NCBI GenBank assembly: GCA_022822425.1
Contig: JAJEBS010000248.1
Span: 1 to 40,538 of the forward strand
Direction: 5' to 3'
DNA: 40,538 nucleotides
Origin: Gemmatimonadota bacterium
Lineage (GTDB): Bacteria > Gemmatimonadota > Gemmatimonadetes > Longimicrobiales > Gaopeijiaceae
The notes below the pieces were generated by a model. The model did not search any database and was not told the DNA's origin. It was given only the letters and a program-made list of their open reading frames with translations. How positions within the stretch are numbered: position 1 is the first letter of the stretch; each line of letters begins with the position of its first letter. Made by a program: the position numbers and the translations under genes. Of the stretch, positions 25,307 through 33,232 are shown piece by piece.

Positions 25307-25975
25307 TCAGTCCTCATCGCCTGGTCCTCCGGTCTCCAAACCCTTCCGCACGAGCGTTGCCTGCGATGCATCCGCGGGCGGGACGGCGTTCCGTCCCTTC
25401 ACAGCGGACCCTCCGAGGTCCCGGAGGCGCTCCAGCCAGAGACTGGCCGCCCGCCCGGGCTCCACGGTGCGGATGCGGCGCTTGAGCGGCGGGAAGGCGA
25501 GCGCCGGGGCCGCGCCTCCGCCCGCGCCCGGAAGGTCCCGCGCTTCCGCGGCCTCGGCCATGCGCGCCACGAAACGAAGCAGCTCCGCCTGTTCCGGGGA
25601 GGGCTCCGCGCCCAGCCCTGCGGCCTCGCGCACCGCCCGGTCCACGGCCTCCCGGAGCCGCCCGAGCCGCTCCGCGCCGCGCTGGGAGGAAGCCGCGTCC
25701 GAGCCCAGCCAGGCGACGCTCGCGTCGGCCAGGAGGGCATGGAGAGCCGCCTCGCGGCTGTCTCCGGAGCCTTCCCCGCCCAGGGTCTCGACGGCCTCGC
25801 TCATCAGCACCGCATGGGCCGCCACAGAGTGGAACCGCGCGATCCGGCCGCCACGGCGGCAGGTGTTGGCCAGCACGTGAGAGAGCGCCTCGAAGTCGAC
25901 GGCCCCTGGAGTCAACGACTCCGGATCCCCCGGCCAGGCAAGCGGCCGGTCCCCTTTGTTCATGTCCGTGTCCAT
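25307..25975 (-). CDS. HD-family phosphohydrolase-like protein lacking the HD motif
   Basis: A 222-aa soluble protein whose N-terminal half follows the YfdR-type HD phosphohydrolases of phages: VDFEALSHVLANTCRRGGRIARFHSVAAHAVLMSE matches in pattern, including the first metal-binding His in AAHAV. The HD pair, normally LLHDASEAYLGD, reads LLADASVAWLGSD, so the His is replaced by Ala. The last conserved Asp (usually xxADxxALATEARDL) also appears lost (FVARMAEAAEARDL). A metal-dependent reaction is therefore unlikely. It has AAGGAGACGCG before its ATG and lies in the middle of the tra operon between traC and trbI, where F has no such gene. A structural or regulatory role is possible; this is inference. 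Confidence 0.7.
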   Translation of the reverse strand: MDTDMNKGDRPLAWPGDPESLTPGAVDFEALSHVLANTCRRGGRIARFHSVAAHAVLMSEAVETLGGEGSGDSREAALHALLADASVAWLGSDAASSQRGAERLGRLREAVDRAVREAAGLGAEPSPEQAELLRFVARMAEAAEARDLPGAGGGAAPALAFPPLKRRIRTVEPGRAASLWLERLRDLGGSAVKGRNAVPPADASQATLVRKGLETGGPGDED

Positions 25976-26021
25976 TCGCGTCTCCTTGTGTTTCGCAGTC
26001 CCGGGGTGTAGCGAAGAGCCG

Positions 26022-28553
26022 TCACGCGGCCCCGTCCGCAGAGCCTGCGGCCGAACCTTCGGACTCGCCGCCGGCGATCCGGTCGATGGCCTGCTCGGTG
26101 GTGAACCCCTCTTCCTTGAGCCGCTCCACCGCGGCGAAGGCCGGCCCGCGCGAGGAATAGAGCGCCGTCGACCAGCGGTCGAGCGCCAGACGGGCCACCC
26201 GCCAGCCGTCCGGGCCGTGCAGCACGAGCTCCGCGTGCCGCCCGTCCACGGTGGCCAGGCTCTTGAGCGCCCGCTCCATGCCGGGATCGCAGTGGATGCG
26301 CTTCTCCTGTTTCAACAGCTCCACGGACTCGTCCTTCTGGGCCAGGAAGATCACCCAGTCCGAGTTCTCCCAGGCCGCGCGGGCGGCGGGGTTCGAGTAG
26401 TAGTCGTTCACGCTCTGGGTGCCGGTGACGAGCGCGCCCCGGTATTTCCGCGCCCGCCTGGCCGCGCCCTCGAGAAACGCCCGGCTGTCCTCCCCCGAGA
26501 GGAGGTCCCAGGCCTCGTCGATGACGATGGCCTTGGGCCGGGTCCTGGGGCCGTGGTACATGCGCTGGGTGGCGAGGAAGATCACCAGCATGAGGACCAC
26601 GCCCTGAACGTCCCCACGGCCCTTGAGCTCGGCAAGCTCGAACACGGTGAGCGCGGCGTCGAGCGCCGGGGTGTCGGTTCCCTCGAAGAGCCGTCCCATG
26701 GCGCCGCCGGGCCGCCACGGCCCGAGCGCCAGCGCCATGTCCGACGCCCGCCGGTCGCCCGCGGCCTCCAGCCGTTGCTGCACCGTCCCCAGGTCGGCGC
26801 CGTTCCCGGCCTCCTCCCAGGCTGCCGCGATGGCCTCGTCGATGAGCGCCGCCTCGATGTCGTCGATGCGGCCCCGCCGCCGGCACATGCGGCTGATCAC
26901 CGCGGCCAGCATCGCAAAACACTCCTCGCGGTAGTCGCCGTCCCGGGCCGCGGTCTCGGCGTCGATCATCGCAAAAGGGTTCAGCCGGGCGGGGTCCTTG
27001 CCGAAGGCTATGAAGGCGCCCCCCAGGGCCTCGGCCGTGTGCTGGAAGGAGCGCCCGTCGTCTATGACCACGGCTTCGCCGCCCGAGCCGGCGATCCCGG
27101 ACACCAGCTCCTGCATCAGCACCGACTTCCCGGATCCGGACTTGCCGGTCACCGCCACGTTGTAGTTCCCGGCCTCGTTGGCGAAAGGCGACCAGCACGC
27201 GGGCTGGCCGCGGCGTCCCAAGAGGAGCAGGGCAGGGGGCGCATCGGACCGCGCTCCCTGGCCGCGCCACTCGCCGTGCACCGGCGCCAGGTCCACGGCC
27301 GAGGAGGTAAGCAGAGTCTTCATCCGGCCCATCCGCGCCAGGTCCGAGTCGAGGCCGCCGGCCGGCACCATGGGCAGGCAGGAGAGCCACGCCGGAAGGT
27401 GCGCGTAGCGCTCGGCCCCCAGACGCCAGCCCTGGCCGTGATAGATGGCCCGCACCGCCTGCTCGGCCTCGTCGATGGCGTCCAGGGGCGCGTAGACCGC
27501 GATCATGTAGCAGGCCTTGACCAGCCGCTCGCCGTCCTTGAGCCGCTCGGTGACGAAGCGCCAGTCCCGGGCCTTCTCCGGAAGGCCCGGGAGGTAGCGC
27601 GAGATCCCCGTGCCGGCCTGCTGCGTCGCCCGGGCGGATTTCAAAAACGCGCGCTCGCCGTCGGCGGCGTCGCCCATGGCGATCGTGAGGGAAGTCAGGA
27701 CAGGCGCGCCCGCCTGGAGGAAGTCGCGGAAGAAATCCCCGATCAAGGCATTTCCGCGCCAGCCCGGCCAGACCTCGGGGAAGGCCCGCGCCGAGAGCAC
27801 CCGGACCGCCACGTCGGTTCCGTCCGGGTGATGGAAGACGAGGCCCGCCGGGGCCACCGACAGCGCCCGGCCCGGCGCCGCGCACTGGAGATGGATCGGG
27901 TCCCGGGGAGACCAGCGCCGGCCGGGCCGGTCGAGCCCTCCGTCGTCCGCTCCCTCGGGGTCCGGCGCCGCAAGCTCCGACGCCAGCGACAGGAGCGCGT
28001 CCGGATCCACCCGGCCCGCGGCGGCCCCGGCCGAGGCCAGGGTGCCTTCGAGCGCACGGCGGAAGCTCCCGAGCGCGGTCTCGGCCACAGGGCCCGGCTG
28101 GCCCGGCAGGCAGGCCGCCAAAAACACCCGGCAGTCCTTGAGCGTGAACGGCGGCCCTCCCGCATGCAGCGGGCGCCAGCCCGCATGCGTGAAGAGGCTC
28201 CGGCGCCGCTCGGCCATCCCGGCCTGGACGCCGCCGGTACGCTGCCTCGGCTCGGCCCAACTCCGGATCGCCGCACCGTAGCGCGGGCTCGTCCAGTGTA
28301 TGACCTGCACCACCGAGCGCTCCGGCGCGGAGTCCGCGAGCGTGCCCGCCAGGGCCTCCAGCGTCCCCTCGTCGATCCCGGCGAAGGGCGGAAGCTCCAG
28401 CAGGAAGCCGCAGCTCGCCGCGTTCACGTAGATCTCGCTCCCCTCGTCCCACGCCCGCCAGGGCAGGAGGTCCGCCAGGGGCGCAGGCAGGACCGGGCGC
28501 GTCCAGGGCTCCAGCCCGTCCGGCCCCCCGACCAGGTCCCTCAATCGCTCCAT
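26022..28553 (-). CDS. traC: VirB4-like ATPase TraC
   Basis: An 843-aa cytoplasmic/peripheral ATPase that powers pilus assembly (F TraC 875 aa). Walker A is GKSGSGKSV (470-478), Walker B is KAIVIDEAWDLLSG, and the C-terminal part has the VirB4 arrangement ending with GTQSVNDYYSNPAARAAWENSDW. The N-terminal half is the family's TraC_F_IV-type region. The ATG at 28553 overlaps the traV stop (TGATG); the longer open frame upstream runs through traV and is not coding. Confidence 0.95.
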   Translation of the reverse strand: MERLRDLVGGPDGLEPWTRPVLPAPLADLLPWRAWDEGSEIYVNAASCGFLLELPPFAGIDEGTLEALAGTLADSAPERSVVQVIHWTSPRYGAAIRSWAEPRQRTGGVQAGMAERRRSLFTHAGWRPLHAGGPPFTLKDCRVFLAACLPGQPGPVAETALGSFRRALEGTLASAGAAAGRVDPDALLSLASELAAPDPEGADDGGLDRPGRRWSPRDPIHLQCAAPGRALSVAPAGLVFHHPDGTDVAVRVLSARAFPEVWPGWRGNALIGDFFRDFLQAGAPVLTSLTIAMGDAADGERAFLKSARATQQAGTGISRYLPGLPEKARDWRFVTERLKDGERLVKACYMIAVYAPLDAIDEAEQAVRAIYHGQGWRLGAERYAHLPAWLSCLPMVPAGGLDSDLARMGRMKTLLTSSAVDLAPVHGEWRGQGARSDAPPALLLLGRRGQPACWSPFANEAGNYNVAVTGKSGSGKSVLMQELVSGIAGSGGEAVVIDDGRSFQHTAEALGGAFIAFGKDPARLNPFAMIDAETAARDGDYREECFAMLAAVISRMCRRRGRIDDIEAALIDEAIAAAWEEAGNGADLGTVQQRLEAAGDRRASDMALALGPWRPGGAMGRLFEGTDTPALDAALTVFELAELKGRGDVQGVVLMLVIFLATQRMYHGPRTRPKAIVIDEAWDLLSGEDSRAFLEGAARRARKYRGALVTGTQSVNDYYSNPAARAAWENSDWVIFLAQKDESVELLKQEKRIHCDPGMERALKSLATVDGRHAELVLHGPDGWRVARLALDRWSTALYSSRGPAFAAVERLKEEGFTTEQAIDRIAGGESEGSAAGSADGAA

Positions 28554-29089
28554 CACCGGAGCCTCCAGCGCGCGGGCTCCAGCACCGCCCGCACCCAGTG
28601 CCCCTCGCGGTAGACCCCGCGGGCGTCCACGAAGGGCGCTATCCAGATCCGCGCGATCCGCTCCTTCGTCCGAAGGTTTTGGTCGTTTTCGTCCGGGGCT
28701 TCTCGCGTCGGCGGAACGGGTCCCGGCCGGAAAGAGGCCGGGACGCCGTCCTGCTCCCCGCCGCGCTCCCGGCCGCCGCCCAAGAACTCCGCAAGCCAGC
28801 CCAAGGGGCCGCAGCTTCGGGCAAAGCCCGGGGCGGGCTCTTCGGGCCGGGCGGTCTCCGGGCTCCGAGTCAGTTCGCGCTTCGCGGCTTGCGTCTCCCC
28901 GGAGCGCGTCACCGCCGGGTCCGCCTCCGCCACGCTCGTGCACGCCTCGCCCTGCGCCAACGGGCACTGCCAGGCGTCGTCCACGTACGTCGCCGCGCAG
29001 CCGCCCAGGAGCAGCACCGCGGCCAGGAGCGCGGGCAACGCCTGCCCGCATCCTGCGATTCGTGAATGGATCGTCTGTTGCGTCGTCAT
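28553..29089 (-). CDS. traV: outer-membrane lipoprotein TraV
   Basis: A 178-aa lipoprotein, the VirB7-like part of the core channel. The signal ends in LLLGGC (lipobox, Cys 31), followed by WQCPLAQGEACTSV with the two TraV cysteines. A variable Pro/Glu-rich linker leads to the conserved end RIWIAPFVDARGVYREGHWV. Length matches F TraV (171 aa). It overlaps traB upstream and traC downstream by a few bases. Confidence 0.93.
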   Translation of the reverse strand: MTTQQTIHSRIAGCGQALPALLAAVLLLGGCAATYVDDAWQCPLAQGEACTSVAEADPAVTRSGETQAAKRELTRSPETARPEEPAPGFARSCGPLGWLAEFLGGGRERGGEQDGVPASFRPGPVPPTREAPDENDQNLRTKERIARIWIAPFVDARGVYREGHWVRAVLEPARWRLR

Positions 29090-30360
29090 TGGTTCGCTCT
29101 CTTCGGGTTGTTCCCGCTCCGTTGCTGATTCCGCCCGTCGATGCGGGCTCCCTCTATGAAGACCGCCGTCACCCGCGTACCCGTCTGGAGCTGGATCACC
29201 GGCTGGTACTGCTCCGCGCGGCGGATCAGGTAGTCGGCGACCCTGCGGCCGGCCGAGCCGGCGCCTGCGCCCAGGCCGGCTCGGCCCAGGTCCGCGAGGC
29301 TCGCCGCGTCGGCGGCGCCGCCTTCTCCGGACGTCCCGGGCCGAAGCACGTTGGCGGCGGTCTCGCCCGCGCCCGAAATGAGCCCGGCGAGGAAAGCCTT
29401 CTCGACCAGCGCCCCCTCGCGGCTCACCACCGGACCCCGGACGCCCACCTTGCCGCTCCCCGCCACGAATCCCGCCACCTCCGTCTCGATCACGGTTTCC
29501 GGTTCGGGTCCCGCGCAGGTGAGGGTCCTGAGCCTCACGTAGACCTTCTCCGAGGAGAGGTCCCCGTGGGCCGCGCCCGTCACCGTGCAGCCGGCCACGT
29601 CCACCTCGAGCGCCGTCCCTTCCTCGGCCGCGCTCCGGGCGGGACCGGTCAGCCGGAGCAGCACGGGCCGGGGATCGCCCTGGGAGGAGACGCCCACCGA
29701 CGCGTCGACCCCGGCCAGCACCACGGCGTCGGCATAGGACCCCGCGGGAAGCCAGGATTCCAACGGCCGCGGTCCTCCGGCCCCGCCGCTCCCTTCCTTT
29801 CCAGGCCCGGCATCGCTCTCGAACTCCTGGATCATGGGCGCGTTCGGAGCCTCCACGGCGCCGGGCGCTTGAGGCGCCCTGCCGGAGGGACCGGGACGGG
29901 CTTGGCCCCTTGGGGGGAAGCCGTACGCGTCCGCGGGGGGTCCGTCCGCCGCTCCGGGCGCGGGAGCGCGGGCCTCGAGCCGGCGGCGCAGTTCGTCGAT
30001 GGCCGCGGCCTGCCGGTCGATCACCATCCGTCCGTCTTCGGCGTTCTGCCGAAGGCGCGCCCGGAGCCCCGCGTTCTCATGTTCGAACCGCCGGCCCCGG
30101 GTCTCCATCTCCCTGAGCCGCGTCTCCAACTCGCCGATCCGCCCCTCCGAGCGCCGCACCCAGCTCTCCTCCGCCGTGTCCGGCCCGGCCAATTCCGCCT
30201 CGATCCCGCCGGTAGGGGCAGGCGCGCCGCCCCCGCCCGCCGAGATCCAGACCGCGAAGGCCACAAGGCCCGCCGCGGCCAGGCCCGCGAAGAGCAGCAC
30301 CTGGCGCTGCCGCGTGCGCCGGCTCTCCGGATCCATGGGGGTCTTCTCCACCGCGCTCAC
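29086..30360 (-). CDS. traB: VirB10-like TraB
   Basis: A 424-aa protein that spans the envelope and links inner and outer membrane parts of the channel. One membrane segment near residues 20-42, then a coiled coil (about 65-135), a Pro/Gly-rich linker, and the C-terminal VirB10-like domain with GSYADAVVLAGVDASVGV, GCTVTGAAHGDLSSEKVYVRL and a final VIQLQTGTRVTAVFIEG. Length is near F TraB (475 aa). The GTG start overlaps the traK stop and has GGAGGACCG before it. Confidence 0.93.
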   Translation of the reverse strand: MSAVEKTPMDPESRRTRQRQVLLFAGLAAAGLVAFAVWISAGGGGAPAPTGGIEAELAGPDTAEESWVRRSEGRIGELETRLREMETRGRRFEHENAGLRARLRQNAEDGRMVIDRQAAAIDELRRRLEARAPAPGAADGPPADAYGFPPRGQARPGPSGRAPQAPGAVEAPNAPMIQEFESDAGPGKEGSGGAGGPRPLESWLPAGSYADAVVLAGVDASVGVSSQGDPRPVLLRLTGPARSAAEEGTALEVDVAGCTVTGAAHGDLSSEKVYVRLRTLTCAGPEPETVIETEVAGFVAGSGKVGVRGPVVSREGALVEKAFLAGLISGAGETAANVLRPGTSGEGGAADAASLADLGRAGLGAGAGSAGRRVADYLIRRAEQYQPVIQLQTGTRVTAVFIEGARIDGRNQQRSGNNPKRANQ

Positions 30361-31157
30361 CGGTCCTCCTCCGCGTCGGTCCCCGGCGCCTCTTCCACCG
30401 CCACCACGATCCGTCCCCCCGAAGGGCCGCTTCCCACGGGCCCGACCCAGACGGCCGCGGCGGGCGGCGCAAGCCGGCCCGCCAGGGACTCCGCGCCGGA
30501 CTCCAGCCCCGGGCCCGCCTCGAGGACGCGCGCCGTGAACCGCGGCCCGCGCCAGACCTCGACGGCGGCGAGGCCGTCCTCCCCGGCCGCCTCCGGCGCC
30601 GTCTCCACCGCGTAGCCGGCCGGGATCTCGCGCCGCGCCGCCGCGCGCACCAGAGCCGCCAGCGCGCCCACGCGCCCGCCTCCGGGCGCAGCGGGCGCCG
30701 GTCCTGAGACCGCCGCGGCGTTCCGGATCAGGACCTGGGCCGAGCCGCGCTCCGCGACGGTCAGGGCCAGCCGGTAGGTGAAGCCCGCGGCGGTCCCGAC
30801 GAACAGCGTCAACGGCTCCCGCGTGGCGCCGGGGTCCGCGCCGGGACGGCCCAGGGGCCGCAGGTACACGTCGCCCCGCGCCGGGTCGTGCTCCACCGCG
30901 AAACCGTCCGGGCCGCGGACCACCCGCACGATGCGGTCGCCGGCCAGCGTGATCCGGCTCACCGCCCGGCCGGAGATCTCCGCTTCCAGCTCCGCGTGGT
31001 CCGCGGCCTCCAGGATCTGCATGGCCGCCGCCCCGGTCGGCGCGCAGCCGAGAAGAACCGCCCCGAGGAGGGCAGGGACCGCCGCGCGGGAGAGGAATCC
31101 CCCGCGCCGCGTCCGGGCCCCGTCGTCTCCGCTTCGCACTTCGTTCGTCCCCCTCAT
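30357..31157 (-). CDS. traK: VirB9-like TraK
   Basis: A 266-aa periplasmic secretin-like protein that forms the outer-membrane core complex with TraV and TraB. A signal peptide ends near residue 45 (PTGAAAMQI). The following beta-rich domain includes ISGRAVSRITLAGDRIVRVVR, DVYLRPLG and PLTLFVGTAAGFTYRLAL, the TraK pattern. The first 20 residues are highly charged, so a start somewhat downstream is possible. It overlaps traE (ATGA) and traB (GTGA). Confidence 0.9.
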   Translation of the reverse strand: MRGTNEVRSGDDGARTRRGGFLSRAAVPALLGAVLLGCAPTGAAAMQILEAADHAELEAEISGRAVSRITLAGDRIVRVVRGPDGFAVEHDPARGDVYLRPLGRPGADPGATREPLTLFVGTAAGFTYRLALTVAERGSAQVLIRNAAAVSGPAPAAPGGGRVGALAALVRAAARREIPAGYAVETAPEAAGEDGLAAVEVWRGPRFTARVLEAGPGLESGAESLAGRLAPPAAAVWVGPVGSGPSGGRIVVAVEEAPGTDAEEDR

Positions 31158-31711
31158 TCTCCCTCTCCCATCTCCTCGAACCGCACGAGGCCGATCCTGC
31201 CCGCGTCCACGCGGAACGCCAGCCGGTAGCTCTTGCGCTCGCGCGACACGGGTTCGCGCCCGATCCAGGTGGCGAGCTTCCCCGCCACCGTCACCGTCAG
31301 GCTCTCGGGATCCGCATCGATCCGTTCCGGATAGAACGCCGTCGCCAGGTCCCGCCGCTCCATGCGCCCGGCCTCGGCCGCCACCCAGGCGCCGATGGCG
31401 CCCCGGGCCGAGGCGTGGCTCAGCCGCGCCGCAGCCTCCCGCACGTGCCCGGCGTTCTCCGGCGTGAGCGTGAGAAGCGTCGCCGCCACCGTCCGCCCCA
31501 TGTCCTCCAGGTAGCGGAGCCCGGCGCGGCTCCCGCCCACCTCCCAGGAAGGCCCCGCCACCGCCGGGATCAGCACCGCCATCCGCTCCACCGACGCCAG
31601 CCCCACCGAGAGGCCCAGGTTGGCCAGGAGCGAAAGGCCCAAGAGCCCCGCCAGCACCGCCCGGCCGTCGCGCACGCGCCGCCGTTCCGCTTCCATCAGT
31701 TCCCTTCTCAT
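31154..31711 (-). CDS. traE: VirB8-like TraE
   Basis: A 185-aa inner-membrane protein (F TraE 188 aa). One membrane segment lies near residues 19-42 (LAGLLGLSLLANLGLSVGLA); the periplasmic domain contains YLEDMGRTVAATLLTLTPENA and ATAFYPERIDADPESLTVTVAGKL, both typical of TraE. GAGGAGGGCGGG precedes the ATG at 31711; an open extension upstream overlaps traL and was rejected. Confidence 0.93.
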   Translation of the reverse strand: MRRELMEAERRRVRDGRAVLAGLLGLSLLANLGLSVGLASVERMAVLIPAVAGPSWEVGGSRAGLRYLEDMGRTVAATLLTLTPENAGHVREAAARLSHASARGAIGAWVAAEAGRMERRDLATAFYPERIDADPESLTVTVAGKLATWIGREPVSRERKSYRLAFRVDAGRIGLVRFEEMGEGE

Positions 31712-31721
31712 CCCGCCCTCC

Positions 31722-32015
31722 TCATCCCACGAACCGGCGCAGGTGGCTCGGGGGCGCGCCCCTGAGCCCCAGGGCAAAACCCGGGAGGAACCAGTAGAGC
31801 GCGCACACCGCCGTGTCCGCGCCCCCGCCGCGCTTGGCCCGCCGGAGCAGCGCCCATGCCCCGAGCCCGGCCACGAGGCCGGTCACGAAGGCGTTGGCCG
31901 CAAGCCCCAGCACCGCCGGCCCCAGGAGCACGGCCGCCTCGTCGAGCGTCCAGAAGAGCCAGCGCTCGGGATCGTCCAGGCGGGACGGGATCGCGTGCCT
32001 TGCCGCATCGCTCAT
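31722..32015 (-). CDS. traL: pilus assembly protein TraL
   Basis: A 97-aa inner-membrane protein (F TraL 91 aa). The opening IPSRLDDPERWLFWTLDEA is the family signature; it is followed by two membrane segments and YWFLPGFALGLRGAPPSHLRRFVG at the end. It sits between traA and traE as in F, with GAGGGAGAACGG before the ATG. Confidence 0.93.
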   Translation of the reverse strand: MSDAARHAIPSRLDDPERWLFWTLDEAAVLLGPAVLGLAANAFVTGLVAGLGAWALLRRAKRGGGADTAVCALYWFLPGFALGLRGAPPSHLRRFVG

Positions 32016-32027
32016 GGCCGTTCTCCC

Positions 32028-32321
32028 TCAGATGATCGCCGTGCCGACGAGGCCCGTCACCACGCCCGTGCCGGCTCCGGCGGCGATGCCCACGCCGACG
32101 GCGCCGGCGATCTGCCCGGCGTTGAAACGCAGCACCGAGCCCACCAGGGCCGCTCCCACCGCGAGCGCCGCCGCCAGCTGTCCGCCCGTTCCCGAGACGA
32201 TGCCGGTCACCGTGTCGAGCGGACCCGAGAACGTCGTGTCGGTCGTGGCCCACGCAGCCTCGCTCCACAGCGCCCACAGGAGCGCGGCGAGCGCCATGTT
32301 CGTCAGAGTTCGCCTTCTCAT
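32028..32321 (-). CDS. traA: F-type pilin TraA
   Basis: A 97-aa prepilin. The signal ends in EAAWA, leaving a mature protein of about 71 residues, near the 70 of F pilin. Two hydrophobic stretches (about 48-68 and 71-96) rich in Gly, Ala and Val are as expected for the pilus subunit. The strong GGAGGGAGG site before the ATG suits a highly expressed subunit. First structural gene of the operon. F-type pilins vary in sequence, so the call rests on size, topology and position. Confidence 0.85.
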   Translation of the reverse strand: MRRRTLTNMALAALLWALWSEAAWATTDTTFSGPLDTVTGIVSGTGGQLAAALAVGAALVGSVLRFNAGQIAGAVGVGIAAGAGTGVVTGLVGTAII

Positions 32322-33085
32322 TGCGCCTCCCTCCTTCCGGCCGTCCCGTCGTCCGAGGTCGACAGGCGCCTGCGGTCAGTGGCCCAGGCCTCCAGGTCGG
32401 CCAGCGTGTAGCGCACCCGGCCCCCGAAGCGATGGAACGCCGGTCCGTCGCCGCTCACGCGGTAGCGGTCCAGCGTCCTCGGCGAGAGGCTCAGCCACGC
32501 GGCCGCCTCCCGGGTGTCGAGGTAGTTCCTGCCGTTGTCGTTCATGCGCGTTCCTCCTTCCTCTTCCATGTTCTCTCCGGAACCGCCTCGCGGTTCCGGA
32601 GCATCCGATGAGCCGGACATCGGGGTCCCGGCAAAGGGACCGCCGTCCGTGATTCTGTCCCGTATGGCGCGGATCTCTTCCGGCGTGGCGTTGGCCGCCA
32701 TCCAGGCGCGCACCCGGTCCACCGTCGTGAGCCTGGGCGAGGCGCCCCGACGAAGCCTTCCCACGAACGAGGGGTTCCGGATGGCCTCCTCGCCCAGCAC
32801 CGCCACCTTGGTGCCGGTGACGTCCAGGAAAACCTCGACCTCGCGCCGGAACGCCGGGCCCAGTTCCGGGCACCCCATGAAAGCCAGCACGCGGTCCGCC
32901 GTCCCGAGCCGCACCGAGCGGCCCCGCTCCTGCGAGAACACGAACACCGGGTCGCCCAAGGCCTCGGCGCCGAAGCGGCGGGCACTCACGCCGTGGCGCG
33001 CCCGCCAGGCCGCGACGGCCCGGCGGAGCCGGTCGTCCAGGGGCATGCCGCCGTGGGGTTCGAGCGTTGTCATGGGCCGGAACAT
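32318..33085 (-). CDS. operon-leading regulator with C-terminal excisionase-type HTH
   Basis: A 255-aa protein in three parts. Residues about 15-130 hold two copies of a small repeat (LGDPVFVFSQERGRSVRLGTADRVLAFMG and a partner beginning IRNPSFVGRLRRGASPRL), which look like degenerate XRE/Cro-type DNA-binding units. A short linker follows. Residues about 185-245 are a MerR/AlpA-type helix-turn-helix (YLDTREAAAWLSLSPRTLDRY, then GRVRYTLADLEAWA). Its stop overlaps the traA start. It is probably the local transcription regulator of the transfer operon, facing the S24 repressor across a shared promoter region. The ATG at 33085 has GGAG upstream; TTG at 33109 and ATG at 33073 are alternatives. An internal start may also give a second product. 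Confidence 0.7.
   Translation of the reverse strand: MFRPMTTLEPHGGMPLDDRLRRAVAAWRARHGVSARRFGAEALGDPVFVFSQERGRSVRLGTADRVLAFMGCPELGPAFRREVEVFLDVTGTKVAVLGEEAIRNPSFVGRLRRGASPRLTTVDRVRAWMAANATPEEIRAIRDRITDGGPFAGTPMSGSSDAPEPRGGSGENMEEEGGTRMNDNGRNYLDTREAAAWLSLSPRTLDRYRVSGDGPAFHRFGGRVRYTLADLEAWATDRRRLSTSDDGTAGRREAQ
32543..32557 (-). promoter_or_regulatory. strong internal ribosome-binding site and start in the regulator gene
   Basis: Read on the minus strand, AGGAGGAACGCGC precedes an in-frame ATG at 32545. This would give a separate 75-aa protein (to 32318) consisting only of the excisionase/AlpA-type HTH domain. The Shine-Dalgarno is stronger than that of the full-length start. Confidence 0.5.
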
Positions 33086-33102
33086 AGGGGAACGCTCCGC
33101 GC

Positions 33103-33140
33103 TTGACAATAGGATTAACTAGTGTATAACCTACACTTAA
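33103..33140. promoter_or_regulatory. divergent promoter region with palindromic operator
   Basis: TTGACA (33103-33108) and TATAAC (33125-33130), 16 bases apart, form a good plus-strand promoter for the S24 repressor. AGTGTA-N5-TACACT (33121-33137) is a perfect palindrome covering the -10 box. TTAACTA occurs as a direct repeat on each side (33116-33122 and 33137-33143). The tra operon is transcribed the other way from the same segment; its -35/-10 boxes are less clear (TTAAGT-N17-TAATCC on the minus strand). Confidence 0.75.
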
Positions 33141-33232
33141 CTACATGATGCGCCCGCCCGTGCGGCGGGCTACGCAGCGGTGCGAAAGGAAAAAACGGAG
33201 CTGCCGGCAGCAGCGGAAGCGGAGGGACCGCG

